64,000 nt of DNA from an uncultured Victivallales bacterium (lineage in GTDB: Bacteria > Verrucomicrobiota > Lentisphaeria > Victivallales > UBA1829): contig CAKUDG010000001.1 in assembly GCA_934644965.1 (NCBI GenBank), positions 1 to 64,000 on the forward strand, given 5' to 3'. The translations under genes were made by a program, and so were the position numbers. Each line of letters opens with the position of its first letter. Positions within the stretch are counted from its first letter, which is position 1. Shown here one piece after another: positions 42,661 through 51,452 of the stretch. The notes beneath the pieces are model-generated. The model did not search any database. It was not told the origin of the DNA and was given only the letters and a program-made list of their open reading frames with translations.

Positions 42661-45528
42661 ATGAAAAAAAATACGCTGCCTCAGATTCTGAAAGGGGATT
42701 GGATCTGGATCGAGACTCTGAGGAAAAGATATTCCAGAACCCTGTTCCTCCGCAAGGATTTCATTCTTGATTCCGTGGTTCCCTATGCAGATTTCTACAT
42801 TTCCGCCTCGGGAGCCTATCATCTTTATGTGAACGGGGAATACATCGGATTCGGTCCCGCCTCCTCGCCTGCAGGCTGCGCCTATTGCGACAGGTATGAC
42901 ATCTCCATGTATCTGCAGGGCGGAATGAACACAATCGGGATCCTCGCCTTGGATCTTGCCGCGCCGTCCTATTCCCATCTGATGAAAGACCCGGGTGTCT
43001 GGTGCCAGCTGGATATTGATGACAAGCCGCTCCTCTGGAGCAGTACAGACTGGTCCGTATTCGACGGTTCCAGCTTTGAAACCGGGACAGCCCGAAGGAA
43101 CACGGGAATCGAATTCACGGAAAAACAAATCCTCGACGCCAAACCAACAGGCTGGAACGAACCGGGATTTCAATCGAATCACTGGCGGAACGCCACGGCA
43201 GTCCGTCCGGTTACGGACATGACCATGCGTCTGCTTTCCTATCCCTGCACACCCTGTGACCTGAACCAGACGGATCTTCTGGAACTGCTCGGGCACGGAA
43301 CCTTCAAGGAGGGATACGAACATACGCATGTCTCGTTCCGGAGTCTTTCCAACATCCGCAATCCCTACGGGACATACGCGGCTCAAACCTTTTTCCGCGG
43401 AGAAAAGGATGCTGCAGTTCAGGCGGCGCTCTCCTCGGACGATCCCGTGGTCGTGTTTCTCAATGATGAACTGGTCTTCAGCAAGGGAGTGGATCTGGGA
43501 GCGCTTCATCCCGATCCCTGGAGACGCCTCTTCCCGCTGGAGTTTTCCAACATTCATTCCGCCCCACTGTTTCCTCTCCGTTTCCGTGTGAAACAGGGCT
43601 GGAACAAACTTGTTGTTCTGCAGAAGACCGATCCCGCGGGGATGGGTTTTTCCATCATCTTCCCCTCCTGGAAATCCGGCAAAGTCAAATTCAAACGGGA
43701 AGCTCTGACTGACGCCATGGCGGGATGGAAAATCGCGGGTCCCCTGAAAATGCCGATTGAAGAAGCCCTTCCCTCCATTCCCGTGGACCGGCTCGACTGC
43801 ATGCCCTTCACCCCGATTCCGGAAAATATCAGCGACGCCTCCACCTGGCTGAATTCCTGTAGCTTCACTCTGAAACAGGATCCTCTCGACCTGAACAAAG
43901 GCATCGGGGAAGGCGAATTTCTCATCTACAAGCTTCCATCCCTGATGTACGGCTTCCCGGTGATCGACCTCGAAGGCCATTCCGGTGATATCGTGGACAT
44001 CACCTGCGGGCTGGAAATACGCGATTCCAAAGTCATTCCCATTGCTCCCGAACTCGGACGGAACACCGACACATTCGTTTTGTCGGAAGGGTCCTGCCAT
44101 GCCATGCGTCTGTTCCCGCGCGGGGCGCGTTATCTCATGCTCTCCGTCCGGAAAGCCAGGAATAAAATCAAGTTCGCAGCCGTCCGTTTCGCCATTTTCA
44201 TGAGAGATTCTCTGAAGGAAAACGATTTTGAATGTTCAGACCCGGTTTTCAACGAGATCTGGAAAATTTCCATGGAATCGCTCAAACAAAGCAGCAATCT
44301 CTCTTTTCTGGACAATCCCTGCGGAAAACGCTGTCAGTCGATTCTGGAATCCATGATTCAATCCCTGGCGTCCTTCTATATGCTGGGAGACACCCGTCTT
44401 TCGGAGAAGGCGATTCTGGAATTCGCATCCGCGCAGATCGAAACCGGAAACATCCCGGATATCGCGACTTCCGACCTGGCAAAATTCCTTCCCGATTACG
44501 CTCTGCTCTGGCCCATCTGGCTGAATTATCACTGGAATTTCAGCGGGGACGCCGCCTTCCGGGATAAAATGCTCCAGCATCTTGATCTGCTGATCGCGTG
44601 TCTGCGCAGACTCATCGGGCAAGACGGTCTGCTGCATTCCGCAGCCGGAGAAGGTGTCCGCATCCACTCGTATCTCACGGATGTCATCGGAATTGAACGG
44701 GAAGGAGTCATTACTGCGCTGAACGCCCTTTTCTGCCGTTCCATTCTTTCTTCCGCAAGCCTTTACGAAGCGGCGGAGCAGCAGGTCAAGGCGGTCGAAA
44801 CACGGAAACTCGCAGAAGAAAACGCAAACGCCATCAGGAAACTTGTTTTCGACAAGAAAAGCTGTCTCTTCGCCGACTGTGTACGGGACGGGAAGAAATC
44901 CGAAACCGCCTCCGCCCAGACCAATCTTCTGGCGCTTCTTTCGGGCACGGCGCCCGCCGAATGCCTGGACGTCATTCTGAAAACCTTTGTTTCCGAATCC
45001 ATGATCCGCGGCTGTGAAGCCTCTTCCATGTTCAACATTTTCATTCTGGAAACCCTGTTTTCCTTCGGACGCGGCGAACAGGCCTTCCGTCTGATCCGCA
45101 ACACCTACATTGAAAAGAAACAGGCGGAGGAAAATTACGGAGGCTCCGCCGGAACTCCGGCTCAGCAGCAGGAAAACACCCTCCTCAAAGGGGAAAGAGA
45201 AGACAGCAGCGAACATGCCGGAAGAATCATTCCGGGCATCTTCCTGATCCGGGAACTCCTCGGGATCCGGCCGGCGGTCCCGGGACTTTCCCAGGTTTAT
45301 TTCAACCCTGCGATTCATGTTGTTTCTCATGCAAAAGGGCACATTTCGACGCCTTACGGAAAAATTTTCATCGAATGGTCCTACAAGGCCGGAGAACTCA
45401 ACGTCGTGGCCGACGCCAATTATCCGCTCGACATCGCTCCGGATTTCCCGCCTGAACTTCTGGAACACTGCACGTTCCAGCTCGGGAATTCCGTCAGCGT
45501 TCTGATGCCGGGCGACGATTCCCTTTAA
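42661..45528 (+). CDS. GH78 (alpha-L-rhamnosidase)-like protein with a degenerate active-site motif
   Basis: 955 residues from the ATG at 42661, with AGGAGG ten bases upstream. The N-terminal beta modules (FYISASGAYHLYVNGEYIGFGPASS) and the later (alpha/alpha)6 region follow the GH78 plan: DPVFNEIWKISMESLKQSSNLSFLDNP, SFYMLGDTRL, GNIPDIATSD. At residues 551-563, where GH78 enzymes carry a D-x-x-x-R-D-R/E motif followed by W-x-G-D/E, this protein has DNPCGKRCQSILE, lacking the usual acid. The C-terminal glutamate region is replaced by a polar loop (GTPAQQQENTLLKG). It may be a divergent enzyme or a non-catalytic binding protein. No signal peptide is seen. bioB follows 34 bases later. Confidence 0.8.
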   Translation: MKKNTLPQILKGDWIWIETLRKRYSRTLFLRKDFILDSVVPYADFYISASGAYHLYVNGEYIGFGPASSPAGCAYCDRYDISMYLQGGMNTIGILALDLAAPSYSHLMKDPGVWCQLDIDDKPLLWSSTDWSVFDGSSFETGTARRNTGIEFTEKQILDAKPTGWNEPGFQSNHWRNATAVRPVTDMTMRLLSYPCTPCDLNQTDLLELLGHGTFKEGYEHTHVSFRSLSNIRNPYGTYAAQTFFRGEKDAAVQAALSSDDPVVVFLNDELVFSKGVDLGALHPDPWRRLFPLEFSNIHSAPLFPLRFRVKQGWNKLVVLQKTDPAGMGFSIIFPSWKSGKVKFKREALTDAMAGWKIAGPLKMPIEEALPSIPVDRLDCMPFTPIPENISDASTWLNSCSFTLKQDPLDLNKGIGEGEFLIYKLPSLMYGFPVIDLEGHSGDIVDITCGLEIRDSKVIPIAPELGRNTDTFVLSEGSCHAMRLFPRGARYLMLSVRKARNKIKFAAVRFAIFMRDSLKENDFECSDPVFNEIWKISMESLKQSSNLSFLDNPCGKRCQSILESMIQSLASFYMLGDTRLSEKAILEFASAQIETGNIPDIATSDLAKFLPDYALLWPIWLNYHWNFSGDAAFRDKMLQHLDLLIACLRRLIGQDGLLHSAAGEGVRIHSYLTDVIGIEREGVITALNALFCRSILSSASLYEAAEQQVKAVETRKLAEENANAIRKLVFDKKSCLFADCVRDGKKSETASAQTNLLALLSGTAPAECLDVILKTFVSESMIRGCEASSMFNIFILETLFSFGRGEQAFRLIRNTYIEKKQAEENYGGSAGTPAQQQENTLLKGEREDSSEHAGRIIPGIFLIRELLGIRPAVPGLSQVYFNPAIHVVSHAKGHISTPYGKIFIEWSYKAGELNVVADANYPLDIAPDFPPELLEHCTFQLGNSVSVLMPGDDSL

Positions 45529-45562
45529 GTTAAGATATCCATCACAAGGAGGTTTTTTCCCC

Positions 45563-46516
45563 GTGTCTCTGATTTCCAACACGGAAGCACTTGAGCTGCT
45601 TCAGGACAACAACTGCCCGGGCGTCACATCCCGTTTTCTGGATCTTCTTTCCCGCGCATGCGCCGCAAGGGAACTTCATAGCGGGCAGAAGATCGAAATG
45701 TGTTCCATCGTCAATGCCCGATGCGGCAACTGCACGGAAAACTGCGCTTTCTGTGCACAGTCCGCGCGCTCGAAGGCCCCCATCCGTACATGGGACATCC
45801 TCAGTGCGGATGAAATCGTCAAAGGAGCGGAAAACGCCTCGAAGGCCGGTGCCCGGCGCTACGGGATCGTCACGTCCGGACGCTCCGTCGGAAAAGGGAA
45901 GGAACTCGACGTCCTCTGCGACGCCATCCAACGCATCCGGAAGAATCTGGACATCCTCCCCTGCGCCTCTCTCGGAATCCTTTCTGAAGAGGTCCTGCTC
46001 ATTCTCAAGGAAGCTGGACTCGAACGCTATCATCATAATCTGGAGACTGCAGAATCCTTTTTCCCCTCCGTCTGCTCCACAAGAAAGTATGAGGATCAGA
46101 CACGGACCGTCAAACTGGCAAAAAAAGCGGGACTTTCCGTCTGTTCCGGAGGCATCTTCGGACTCGGAGAGTCCAACGAACAGAGGATTGAACTGCTCGA
46201 CTGCATCCGTTCACTCGAAGTGGATTCCGTCCCGATCAACTTCCTGAACGCCATCCCGGGAACCCTGCTCGAACATGCCAGAGCGTTGACGCCTTCGGAA
46301 TGTCTGCGAATCATCGCGGTCGCAAAGCTCATGATGCCTTCCGTTTCCATCCGGATCTGCGGAGGAAGAGAAAAGAATCTCCGAGATTTCCAGTCCTGGA
46401 TCTTCGCCGCCGGCGCAGACAGTTTCATGACCGGCGGATATCTCGTCACACCGGGAAGAGACGGCTCCAGCGATCTGCAGATGATCCGTGATGCCGCCAT
46501 GATTCTGCTCCGGTAG
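45563..46516 (+). CDS. bioB: Biotin synthase
   Basis: 317 residues, GTG start with AAGGAGG ten bases upstream. The radical SAM cluster motif CTENCAFCAQS provides Cys57, Cys61 and Cys64. Further BioB motifs are CGNC before it, YHHNLETAESFF, GGIFGLGES and NFLNAIPGTLLE. It inserts sulfur into dethiobiotin to form biotin. No other bio genes are in the window. The 34-base gap to the GH78-like gene suggests the two may share a transcript, which is functionally unexpected. Confidence 0.95.
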   Translation: MSLISNTEALELLQDNNCPGVTSRFLDLLSRACAARELHSGQKIEMCSIVNARCGNCTENCAFCAQSARSKAPIRTWDILSADEIVKGAENASKAGARRYGIVTSGRSVGKGKELDVLCDAIQRIRKNLDILPCASLGILSEEVLLILKEAGLERYHHNLETAESFFPSVCSTRKYEDQTRTVKLAKKAGLSVCSGGIFGLGESNEQRIELLDCIRSLEVDSVPINFLNAIPGTLLEHARALTPSECLRIIAVAKLMMPSVSIRICGGREKNLRDFQSWIFAAGADSFMTGGYLVTPGRDGSSDLQMIRDAAMILLR

Positions 46517-46683
46517 CAGGGGAAAAGTCGGAAGAAGCGCCTTTTCGCTCTCCCTCCTTCTCCTCACTCTTCTCCTCCGGCTTCTCCAGATTCATCCGGG
46601 GAAATTTCCCTCATCATGCATCGGAAGGGGAAAAAGAAAAAAGGAAGAAGACGCGATCCGGACCGGAGCCCTCTCTTCGGCAA

Positions 46684-47544
46684 TTATTTTCCTGCCCCTT
46701 CTTCTCCCCCTGCGGCGGCTGCGGAGGCCGCCGCGGCGGCGGCAGGAAGCGGACGCATATACATGGTCACGCGCGTTCCCTGTTTCGAGGGCACTGTCCC
46801 GACAAGCATCAGGGAGGGGGGAGATTCCCGCATAAAAAATTCTCCCCCGGCGCCCGGAGTCCCGTCTTTGGATTCAGAAGAGACCGGAATCCAGCTGGAG
46901 GCCTTCAGATTTCCTGTCAGTTCAGCAAGCACCTGTTCTCTTCCGTAAGGGGAGGAAAAGACTCCATAGGTGGCGCTCCGCTTCGGGAAACGCATGGACA
47001 GCAGATCATACGAGCCTGCGGGAAGAGGGAATTCCCCCGGCCAGTCCGAATTCTGCTTCACGCGGGAGGGAGAGGAGGAGGAAGGCAGATCCATCGTGAA
47101 TTGAAGAAGCGGCGCGACACCTGGCATGGCCAGAAGAAAGAGACGGCGCCGTTTCCCGTTTTCCATGGTCTGTTCCATCAGAATGGAGTACTCGTTCGCC
47201 GCCATGGGTGCATCCGGGAAAGAGCTTCTGAGCAGCCGGACCGCGTCCGAAACCGGCAGTTCCACCAGCGCGATGTTCAGTTTCAGACGCTCCCCGTTGA
47301 TGATCACATCCTCGTCCCAGAACTTCTTCGGCTCCAGAATCGCGGAGAGATCCGCGGGTGTCCGCCCGCCGGACGCAGCCGTCCCATTCTCCCCAAAGGG
47401 CCAGAGGGAAAAGACATCCGCCTTCGCTGCAGATGATGCAATACAGAAGAAAAACAGAAGGAGAAGGATTCTCCCGACCGCAGCAGAAGAAGGGGAAAAC
47501 ACATGATGTCCCCTTTCTCTCTCTTGTTCAGTATACTTTCTCAT
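46684..47544 (-). CDS. Exported protein of unknown function with poly-Ala C-terminus
   Basis: 286 residues if started at the ATG (GAGG five bases upstream). A GTG at 47502 with GGGG seven bases upstream would give a shorter signal peptide and is almost as good. The signal segment is RILLLLFFFCIASSAAKA. The mature part has short beta-rich stretches (IINGERLKLNIALVELPVSDAVRLL, GSYDLLSMRFPKRSATYGVF) and ends in an Ala-rich tail. I recognise no family. Its neighbours are the ABC operon upstream on the same strand and bioB converging from the other side. Confidence 0.65.
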   Translation of the reverse strand: MRKYTEQERERGHHVFSPSSAAVGRILLLLFFFCIASSAAKADVFSLWPFGENGTAASGGRTPADLSAILEPKKFWDEDVIINGERLKLNIALVELPVSDAVRLLRSSFPDAPMAANEYSILMEQTMENGKRRRLFLLAMPGVAPLLQFTMDLPSSSSPSRVKQNSDWPGEFPLPAGSYDLLSMRFPKRSATYGVFSSPYGREQVLAELTGNLKASSWIPVSSESKDGTPGAGGEFFMRESPPSLMLVGTVPSKQGTRVTMYMRPLPAAAAAASAAAAGGEEGAGK

Positions 47545-47703
47545 TTCAACCTCAGTCCCGGATTGTTGTTCCTCCGTATCCGTTTTCTATCATGTCCGGA
47601 GCATCATCGTGCCCGGACCGCATTTCACTTGCTGCATTCACAGTCCGCCATCATATACCAGGACGTTATCTTTTGCAATTCTTCCATATTCACGTTTTCT
47701 CAT

Positions 47704-48510
47704 TCAGCGTCGGGAAGGCATGAAATCCATGTGTTCCAGGCGCAGGGCGGCAATGGAAAGAAAGATTGCCGCTATGGAGAGAGAATACACCGTCAGCGCA
47801 AATGCAACAAGCCCGATCCCATTGAAATTCGTGAAATAAAACAAGTAATTCGGAAAGAAGTAATAAAAAAAGCCCACAGCCGATTCCGCTTCCGCAGCAA
47901 AATTCGCCGGCAGCATCGCCACCACTATCGGATAACATGCGAAAAATAGGGAAAACACCAGATAAATCACCGCAAAAATCAAAGCCGCAAGATCCCCCAT
48001 GAAGCACGAAAACGTTATAATGACCGCCACAAACGGGAAAAATGCCAGAAGCAGCTGAAACTGACGGAACATCAGACCGGGTGAATACCATTGCCCGGTC
48101 CCGAAATAATGTGCCAGATAGATCACAATCTCGGAAAGAGTGAAGAATATAACGCACATGATGATCACACCGAAATATTTGCCGAGAAGATAGCGCCATC
48201 TCTGCAGCGGCTTGGAAAGAAGGAGGAAAATCAGCCCACTGGAAATGTCCCGCGGGATTTCAGCCGCGCCGGAGAAAGAGGCCAGGATCACACTGATTGC
48301 AAACGCGAAACAACTGCCCGTCAGAATTCCATAGCCTCCCTGATCCGAAACCAGCTGCGCCAGAATGGAATCCGAGGACACCTGGGCAGACACAGGATCC
48401 AGATCAGATACCATGCAGGAAAGAAGAAGCACGATCAGAAGCATGAGAAAGAACGCAGGTTCCTTCATTTTTCGAAGTGTCAGTTCCGTGATGGCCAGCA
48501 TGTGAATCAT
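47704..48510 (-). CDS. ABC-2 type transporter permease (second permease of the operon)
   Basis: 268 residues with six predicted helices (for example AFFLMLLIVLLLSCMVSDL, FGVIIMCVIFFTLSEIVIYLA). The loop SGAAEIPRDISSGLIFLLLSKPLQRWRYLLGKYFG is the typical ABC-2/NosY-like motif that couples to the ATPase. It is the last gene of the 47704-52406 operon. The start could be the first or fourth codon (both Met). A run of eight C followed by eight A on the coding strand lies just upstream (48521-48536). Substrate unknown. Confidence 0.85.
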   Translation of the reverse strand: MIHMLAITELTLRKMKEPAFFLMLLIVLLLSCMVSDLDPVSAQVSSDSILAQLVSDQGGYGILTGSCFAFAISVILASFSGAAEIPRDISSGLIFLLLSKPLQRWRYLLGKYFGVIIMCVIFFTLSEIVIYLAHYFGTGQWYSPGLMFRQFQLLLAFFPFVAVIITFSCFMGDLAALIFAVIYLVFSLFFACYPIVVAMLPANFAAEAESAVGFFYYFFPNYLFYFTNFNGIGLVAFALTVYSLSIAAIFLSIAALRLEHMDFMPSRR

Positions 48511-48707
48511 CCGCCTTCTGTTTTTTTTGGGGGGGGTCTCCCGGAAAAAGGAGTTTCTCCATTTTTTTTAAGGAGGGGAAGAAGCCTCTTTCCCATCCTG
48601 TTCCGATTGTTTTTCCCTGCTGAACGTATTTCCCATTTTACAACCTGAGAAGTGTTTTCTCCGGAGTTGCATCCGGGACTTTTTTTCTGCCCGGCTGCTT
48701 ATTTCTT

Positions 48708-49424
48708 TTACCTGGGAGGCTCCGCCGCCTCCAGAGCCGCATTCAGAAAATCCTGAAGCGACTGCTGATAGAAGACTTCATCCGCAATCTTCCTGACCCG
48801 ATCCGCATCGTCAAAACGCTTCAGACGGCGCAGCCCCTTTTCAAGTTCCTCATACAGGATCACGTAATCGCGGAATTCAGCTTCCTCCTCCGAAAGCGGC
48901 ATGAGGAAAACCACTTTTTCCTCGTCTGAAGGCGAAGGCTTGCGGGAGGAGAATTGATTGTAAGCGGAAATCCAGGCGTTGAATTTTTCCATTCCGCCTA
49001 TTTTGCCCGTGTATTCATGGAAACGGGAAAGGGAGACCCGGTCGGACTCATTCCCGTTGAACATGAAATAAACATACGCGCGGTATGCACCGGGCTCATC
49101 CGGATAATTCTTCAGAATCTCCCCGTAGACGGCAACGCGTTCGGCGGAATCGCGCGTAAGTTCCGCAATGGACGTCATCAATCCCAGCCGTTCCGACACT
49201 GTACTGGAGGCGGCAAGACGGCTTTTCAGATTCGTCATCAGAATTCTGTGATTGATCTTGTCCTGCGTGCCGGAAGGCAGACGGGCAATCATGGATTCGA
49301 GCGTCACAGTATTCGGTCGGATCTTTGAAACCACCCCCTGCCGGAGAAGAAATTCAGAGGCGAAATAAGCAAAAAACACTCCCGCAGTCAAACAGTAAAT
49401 CCATGTTTTCCCGTATTTCGCCAT
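48708..49424 (-). CDS. Membrane-anchored helical protein in the ABC operon
   Basis: 238 residues. One N-terminal membrane segment (WIYCLTAGVFFAYFASEFLL) with positive residues before it predicts the rest lies outside the cytoplasm. The soluble part is alpha-helical with TPR-like pairs (AERVAVYGEILKNYPDEPGAYRAYVYFMF). No known family is evident. It lies 36 bases after the zinc-ribbon gene and about 200 bases before the second permease gene on the same strand, and is probably an accessory subunit of the transporter. Confidence 0.75.
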   Translation of the reverse strand: MAKYGKTWIYCLTAGVFFAYFASEFLLRQGVVSKIRPNTVTLESMIARLPSGTQDKINHRILMTNLKSRLAASSTVSERLGLMTSIAELTRDSAERVAVYGEILKNYPDEPGAYRAYVYFMFNGNESDRVSLSRFHEYTGKIGGMEKFNAWISAYNQFSSRKPSPSDEEKVVFLMPLSEEEAEFRDYVILYEELEKGLRRLKRFDDADRVRKIADEVFYQQSLQDFLNAALEAAEPPR

Positions 49425-49460
49425 TTCCCCTTTTCTCCGCCTCCTGCCGAATGGACTTCC

Positions 49461-50504
49461 TCACTCGGATTTTCCACGCTCCTCTTCCACCTTCCAGCCG
49501 CAGGTGGAACAGAATTTGGCTCCTGGAACAAGGACCGAAGCACATTTGACGCAGACACCCCAGACGCGTTTCAGCTCCGCTCCACAGTGCGTACAGAATT
49601 TCTGCCCTGCGGAAGAAGGATGAAGACAGGATTCGCAAAGATTGTGATCTGCAAAAACCTCTTTCTTGATTTTGGCAATGAGGGCAATCGTTTCAGGCGA
49701 AACTTCAATGCGCTCCCCGTTGAGATCGGTGGGATTCTTCGCCTCCTGAATCGCGGAAAGCAAACGCTCGCGGACATCCGGGATCAGCGGGGAATAATAT
49801 GGCTCCACTGTGGTCAGAGTCTGCTGAAGGGGCTGTTCAGTCACGTTTGGAAGACCGGAGGCTCTCTTCCATTCCCCGTACAGAATGGCGAGTTTGGCAT
49901 AAAATTCCCGGTCGGGAGCATTGCCTTTGGCCTCATCCTTCACCCGGGCGCGAATGTAATTACTTACGATATGGGGTTTCGGCGTGCCGTTGCAGCGCTC
50001 CAGGGCCATCCGGAAGTAATGGGCGGCCTTCTTGAAATCTGGCTGCATCAGGATCTTGTCCGGATTTTCAATGTCGTACACCGGACGGGAATAGACAAAT
50101 CCCGTATAAAAAGGAATATCCGGATTGTTTTTCAGATATTCGATTTCACAGGCCTGATTCAGAAATTCCAGGGTCTTCTGGGGATTCGCGTTCAGAATGA
50201 AGGGAACGGCATCCTGATAAAGACGATCGAAATTGGGATCGAGACTCACCAGCTTCTCCAGCATTTTCGACACCTCGTCCACATTCGTGGAATCCACCGC
50301 CGGAAGATTCCCCAGATAATTGATGAGACGCATCCATTCCACGTCTGAATAAAACTTGTGAAGCCCCGCCACAGGCGCCTTCGTCAGCAGATCCCGGTCC
50401 GCGGAAATCTCCGACTGCATTCCCGACAGGCGCAGCGCCAGCAGAGAAGCCGCAGCCAGTGCCGCCAGCATCACGACAATTTGAATCAGCAAATCTTTTT
50501 TCAT
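49461..50504 (-). CDS. Membrane-anchored TPR-like protein with a C-terminal double zinc ribbon
   Basis: 347 residues. An N-terminal membrane segment (LIQIVVMLAALAAASLLALRL) is followed by a helical region with TPR-like pairs (ADFKKAAHYFRMALERCNG-like) at about 60-270. The C-terminal 55 residues hold two treble-clef or ribbon-type zinc sites: CESC...CTHC and CVKC...CSTC, eight Cys/His positions all intact. With one helix and a positive N-terminus, the ribbons would lie on the outer side of the membrane, which is unusual. It is tightly placed between permease (27-base gap) and accessory genes, so a role in the ABC system is inferred. Confidence 0.82.
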   Translation of the reverse strand: MKKDLLIQIVVMLAALAAASLLALRLSGMQSEISADRDLLTKAPVAGLHKFYSDVEWMRLINYLGNLPAVDSTNVDEVSKMLEKLVSLDPNFDRLYQDAVPFILNANPQKTLEFLNQACEIEYLKNNPDIPFYTGFVYSRPVYDIENPDKILMQPDFKKAAHYFRMALERCNGTPKPHIVSNYIRARVKDEAKGNAPDREFYAKLAILYGEWKRASGLPNVTEQPLQQTLTTVEPYYSPLIPDVRERLLSAIQEAKNPTDLNGERIEVSPETIALIAKIKKEVFADHNLCESCLHPSSAGQKFCTHCGAELKRVWGVCVKCASVLVPGAKFCSTCGWKVEEERGKSE

Positions 50505-50531
50505 GATGAAACACTCTCTCCTTCCCTGCTC

Positions 50532-51260
50532 TTATCGAATATCCCTGAAGCGGAAGATAATGCTCGCAAGCATCAGCGCGAATACCGCATAAGCGATTCC
50601 CCACAGCGTCACCAGCCCCACATAGCTCCAGGGCACCGCAATCTCATACACCGCATGACTCTTGAAATTGAAAAGATCCAGATTCATCAGCACTCCCCCG
50701 TTCAAGACCGGAATGCTGATGTTGTATGTCGAAAACGAAAGCCAGATCGCGATCAGCGTGACCACAGGCGCCAGCATTTCCGGCAGAATCACAGAAAACA
50801 GCACCGCTACAGCCGCCATCGGAACTATGCTCAGAATCAGCAGAAGCTGTGCTATGACGAAAGAAAGGGTAATCTCTTCGTTGAAGGCAAAATGATAAAT
50901 CCCGAAAGCACCCAGCGCAATCAGAATGCAGATGACAAAACCTGTCACGCAGACTCCGATCATTTTCCCAAAAATATACTGGGTCCGCCCCAGAGACTTC
51001 GTCAGCAGCGTGGATGCCACGCCGTCCTTCAGCTCTCGCGGAATCTCAAAGGTGATCGAAATCACCGCCAGCACCGCAGCAATCTGATTCAGAAGAAGCG
51101 ACGCATCCACCATCAGCGTCCTTTCCCTGTTCAGACTGATCACATCATAATTCCATGTACTGGCAATCAGCAGCCACACACACAGAATCAGGAAATACAC
51201 CACCTTCATCCGGAGCACGGCCCGCCACGTACTGCCCGCAATCGCCATTACTTCATTCAT
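50532..51260 (-). CDS. ABC-2 type transporter permease (first permease of the operon)
   Basis: 242 residues with about six helices. The loop EIPRELKDGVASTLLTKSLGRTQYIFGKMIG matches the ABC-2 coupling motif and parallels the same segment of the second permease (EIPRDISSGLIFLLLSKPLQRWRYLLGK), so the two are probably paralogous half-transporters forming a heterodimer. A ribosome-binding site (GGGAGAAG) precedes the ATG. It follows the ATPase gene by about 190 bases. Confidence 0.87.
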   Translation of the reverse strand: MNEVMAIAGSTWRAVLRMKVVYFLILCVWLLIASTWNYDVISLNRERTLMVDASLLLNQIAAVLAVISITFEIPRELKDGVASTLLTKSLGRTQYIFGKMIGVCVTGFVICILIALGAFGIYHFAFNEEITLSFVIAQLLLILSIVPMAAVAVLFSVILPEMLAPVVTLIAIWLSFSTYNISIPVLNGGVLMNLDLFNFKSHAVYEIAVPWSYVGLVTLWGIAYAVFALMLASIIFRFRDIR

Positions 51261-51452
51261 AGCACACTCTCTTCTCCCTTCGGGTTCGTTCAGTGAGTTT
51301 GTTTTCCAAAAATTCCAACTTTATAATATCCGTAAGATCCGTCCTTCCCCGGAACAGGCGCTTTTGCTTCCTTCTGGCGGAGGATGGACAACATCCTCGG
51401 CAGGGAAAAGATAAGCGCGCTGCGCAGCTTGTCTGGAGAAATACGCTCCTTC

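Noticed and set aside
42634..44100. 488-codon minus-strand open frame
   Set aside because: It is antisense to the GH78-like gene, whose start has a strong AGGAGG site and whose fold motifs run continuously.
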